A stretch of 33,294 bases of DNA from Candidatus Planktophila lacus (GTDB lineage: Bacteria > Pseudomonadota > Gammaproteobacteria > Steroidobacterales > Steroidobacteraceae): NCBI GenBank assembly GCA_943331345.2, contig CALQLF020000029.1, positions 1 through 33,294 of the forward strand. Reading direction: 5' to 3'. The notes beneath the pieces were generated by a model that saw only the letters and a list, made by a program, of their open reading frames with translations, was not told the origin of the DNA and did not search any database. The position numbers and the translations under genes were made by a program. Shown here in pieces: positions 32,315-33,294 of this stretch. Every line of letters begins with the position of its first letter. Position 1 is the stretch's first letter.

Positions 32315-32542
32315 TGTAGGAGCGAGCTCTTGTGGGAGGGAGCTTGCTCCCGACTCTTGCTGTGGGAGGGAGCTTGCTCCCGACTCTCTCTTGTAGGAGC
32401 GAGCTTGCTCGCGACTCTTCGGTCGGCAGCAAGCTGCCTCCTACACATGGGGGGCTGTGGGAACCTCTTCCTGTGGCAAGGAGCTTCTTGTGGGAGGGAG
32501 CTTGCTCCCGACTCTTGCTGTGGGAGGGAGCTTGCTCCCGAC
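32315..32542. repeat. Large REP cluster between the PIN toxin gene and lon
   Basis: A half variant B (32315-32329), variant A at 32331-32354 and 32361-32384 (30-bp period), variant B at 32392-32415, inverted variant C at 32422-32445, a degenerate half-copy near 32472-32487, and variant A at 32489-32512 and 32519-32542 (30-bp period again). All three variants occur. The last copy ends 3 bp from the PIN toxin stop. Confidence 0.95.
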
Positions 32543-32545
32543 TCC

Positions 32546-32947
32546 TTACCCGCCCTGAATCACCCAGAACCCTGCCGGCCGTCGGATCGCTATGCCCTGA
32601 TATTCGCCAAGGTCCAGCAGGTCCCGATCTACCGTGATCAGCAGTTCTGCCGCGCCCGCTAAAGCAGCTCCCAAAACCGGCAAATCGGCGGGGTCGCGGC
32701 ATGCCGCTGCTGGAACTGCATAGGGCTCGACGACGATGGCGACTCTTTCCCAAAAATCGCGAAGTTCCCTTACCTGCTCCGCCGGGAACGAGAACTTCTC
32801 GTAAAGGACACGCTCGACTTCGTCGCAAATGTAGCCGGATAGGACCAAGTCATGGGCGGCAAGGACATCCTCCACTAGGGTGGCGCAAACCCCGGCGCGC
32901 GCGATAGCGGCCGCTACCAACACCGAAGAGTCGATGACTACACGCAT
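32546..32947 (-). CDS. PIN-domain toxin (putative toxin component, COG1569 type)
   Basis: A 133-residue PIN-fold ribonuclease. The N-terminal acidic strand is MRVVIDSSVLVAA, an acidic residue follows in YICDEVERVL, and the second metal-binding cluster is in RDPADLPVLGAALAGAAELLITVDRDLL, given in part (D-x-x-D-L and the T-x-D-x-D-L pair). Such PIN proteins usually cut RNA and are paired with a small DNA-binding antitoxin, here encoded 29 bp upstream. No clear Shine-Dalgarno precedes the ATG. REPs lie directly after the stop codon. Confidence 0.85.
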   Translation of the reverse strand: MRVVIDSSVLVAAAIARAGVCATLVEDVLAAHDLVLSGYICDEVERVLYEKFSFPAEQVRELRDFWERVAIVVEPYAVPAAACRDPADLPVLGAALAGAAELLITVDRDLLDLGEYQGIAIRRPAGFWVIQGG

Positions 32948-32976
32948 AGCGAAAACGCGCGCGGATGGAGCGGAGA

Positions 32977-33198
32977 CTAGCGCTTACCCAACCGTAGGAA
33001 GACGTCGTCATCTGTGAACACGCCCTGCGCCATGGCCTGCGGCACGAACGCGCCACGCAGCCGACGAAATTCCCGGGTGACCAAGTGGCGGCGCAGCGCC
33101 TCGCGCGCGAAATCGCTCTTGGAGACGCCCAACTCCTCGCATTGGCGAGCCAGTTCTGCGTCGAGGCCGTCCGGAATTCGCAGCGTCAAAGTGCTCAT
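32977..33198 (-). CDS. Ribbon-helix-helix (CopG-like) antitoxin
   Basis: A 73-residue protein upstream of the PIN toxin. The N-terminal strand STLTLRIPD and the helices DAELARQCEELGVS and KSDFAREALRRHL form a ribbon-helix-helix DNA-binding domain. The C-terminal part, with GVFTDDDVFLRLG, probably wraps the toxin. The ATG at 33198 is preferred over one at 33207 because it begins the family strand directly. Overlapping short palindromes cover the likely -10 box just upstream. Confidence 0.8.
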   Translation of the reverse strand: MSTLTLRIPDGLDAELARQCEELGVSKSDFAREALRRHLVTREFRRLRGAFVPQAMAQGVFTDDDVFLRLGKR

Positions 33199-33202
33199 GT
33201 CA

Positions 33203-33216
33203 TACATTGTAATACA
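33203..33216 (-). promoter_or_regulatory. Candidate autoregulatory site of the RHH/PIN pair
   Basis: TACATTGTAATACA consists of two overlapping 9-bp palindromes (TACA-T-TGTA and TGTA-A-TACA). On the minus strand it includes TACAAT as a -10 box just before the antitoxin start; the -35 is weak. Ribbon-helix-helix proteins commonly bind short repeats of this size. Confidence 0.5.
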
Positions 33217-33244
33217 TCCTTCGAAAAGAAGATGCCGACCAGAG

Positions 33245-33294
33245 AGTCGCGAGCAAGCTCGCTCCTACAAACGAACCCAGTGCCTTGTGGGAGC
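33245..33294. repeat. REP variant B and the beginning of another at the window end
   Basis: Inverted variant B at 33245-33269, and a REP head (TGTGGGAGC) from 33286 that runs off the window. REPs therefore flank the RHH/PIN pair on both sides. Confidence 0.9.

Noticed and set aside
10503-32542. REPs as rho-independent terminators
   Set aside because: Stems are short and not followed by T-runs on either strand, unlike the true terminator at 28275-28308.
32286-32828. 180-codon minus-strand frame crossing REPs and the PIN gene
   Set aside because: It overlaps the PIN toxin gene in another frame and owes half its length to stop-free REPs.
2441-33294. RAYT or other transposase gene as the repeat mobiliser
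   Set aside because: No Y1-type HUH transposase motif or any insertion-sequence gene was found in the window; any such gene must be elsewhere.

Overview
The window is a GC-rich (about 60% by eye) gammaproteobacterial chromosome segment. The housekeeping order lon / tRNA-Val / tRNA-Asp / ppiD / fabI / mltD / gloB / methyltransferase / rnhA / dnaQ, together with an exosortase-A exopolysaccharide locus, suggests the Xanthomonadales (Lysobacterales) or a near neighbour. The genus cannot be fixed from sequence alone.

Layout. 1-1,690: a membrane fatty-acid hydroxylase/sterol desaturase-like gene convergent with a TauE-type exporter. 1,763-16,042: a long minus-strand exopolysaccharide/exosortase block, read in the order tviB-like UDP-HexNAc dehydrogenase, UDP-sugar epimerase, VanZ-like protein, pgi, polyprenyl-phosphate sugar transferase, prsK, prsR, prsT, xrtA. 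The first two enzymes and Pgi would supply precursors, the transferase would start the repeat unit on the lipid carrier, PrsK/PrsR would control the regulon, and PrsT plus XrtA would handle PEP-CTERM proteins. No PEP-CTERM substrate is visible here. 16,305-16,860: a brnTA toxin-antitoxin pair. 16,970-22,909: nhaB, dnaQ, a Tat-exported multicopper oxidase lying between dnaQ and rnhA, rnhA, and a methyltransferase. 22,963-26,215: gloB, mltD and fabI on the plus strand. 26,369-28,506: ppiD, a terminator, tRNA-Asp, tRNA-Val and their promoter. 28,942-29,567: a MazE/MazF-type pair in the place where hupB commonly sits next to lon. 29,668-32,290: lon with a textbook sigma-32 promoter. 32,546-33,198: a PIN/ribbon-helix-helix pair.

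The most unusual feature is a very dense population of short REP-like palindromes: about 60 copies in 17 clusters. All have a GTRG head and a core around AGCTTGCT. They come in three variants whose arms change in a compensated way (GGGAGC/GCTCCC, GCGAGC/GCTCGC, GGCAGC/GCTGCC). The element lacks stop codons in all six frames. It lies not only between genes but in frame inside real proteins: the lipoprotein signal peptide of PrsT, the N-terminus and the inter-domain linker of XrtA, a loop of Pgi, and the C-terminal tail of the methyltransferase. Inside genes the tandem periods are multiples of three (36 and 87 bp); one outside is not (52 bp). Most genes that end beside a repeat carry it in one orientation, with the GTCG end facing the stop codon. 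No RAYT (REP-associated transposase) gene is present in the window, so any mobiliser must lie elsewhere.
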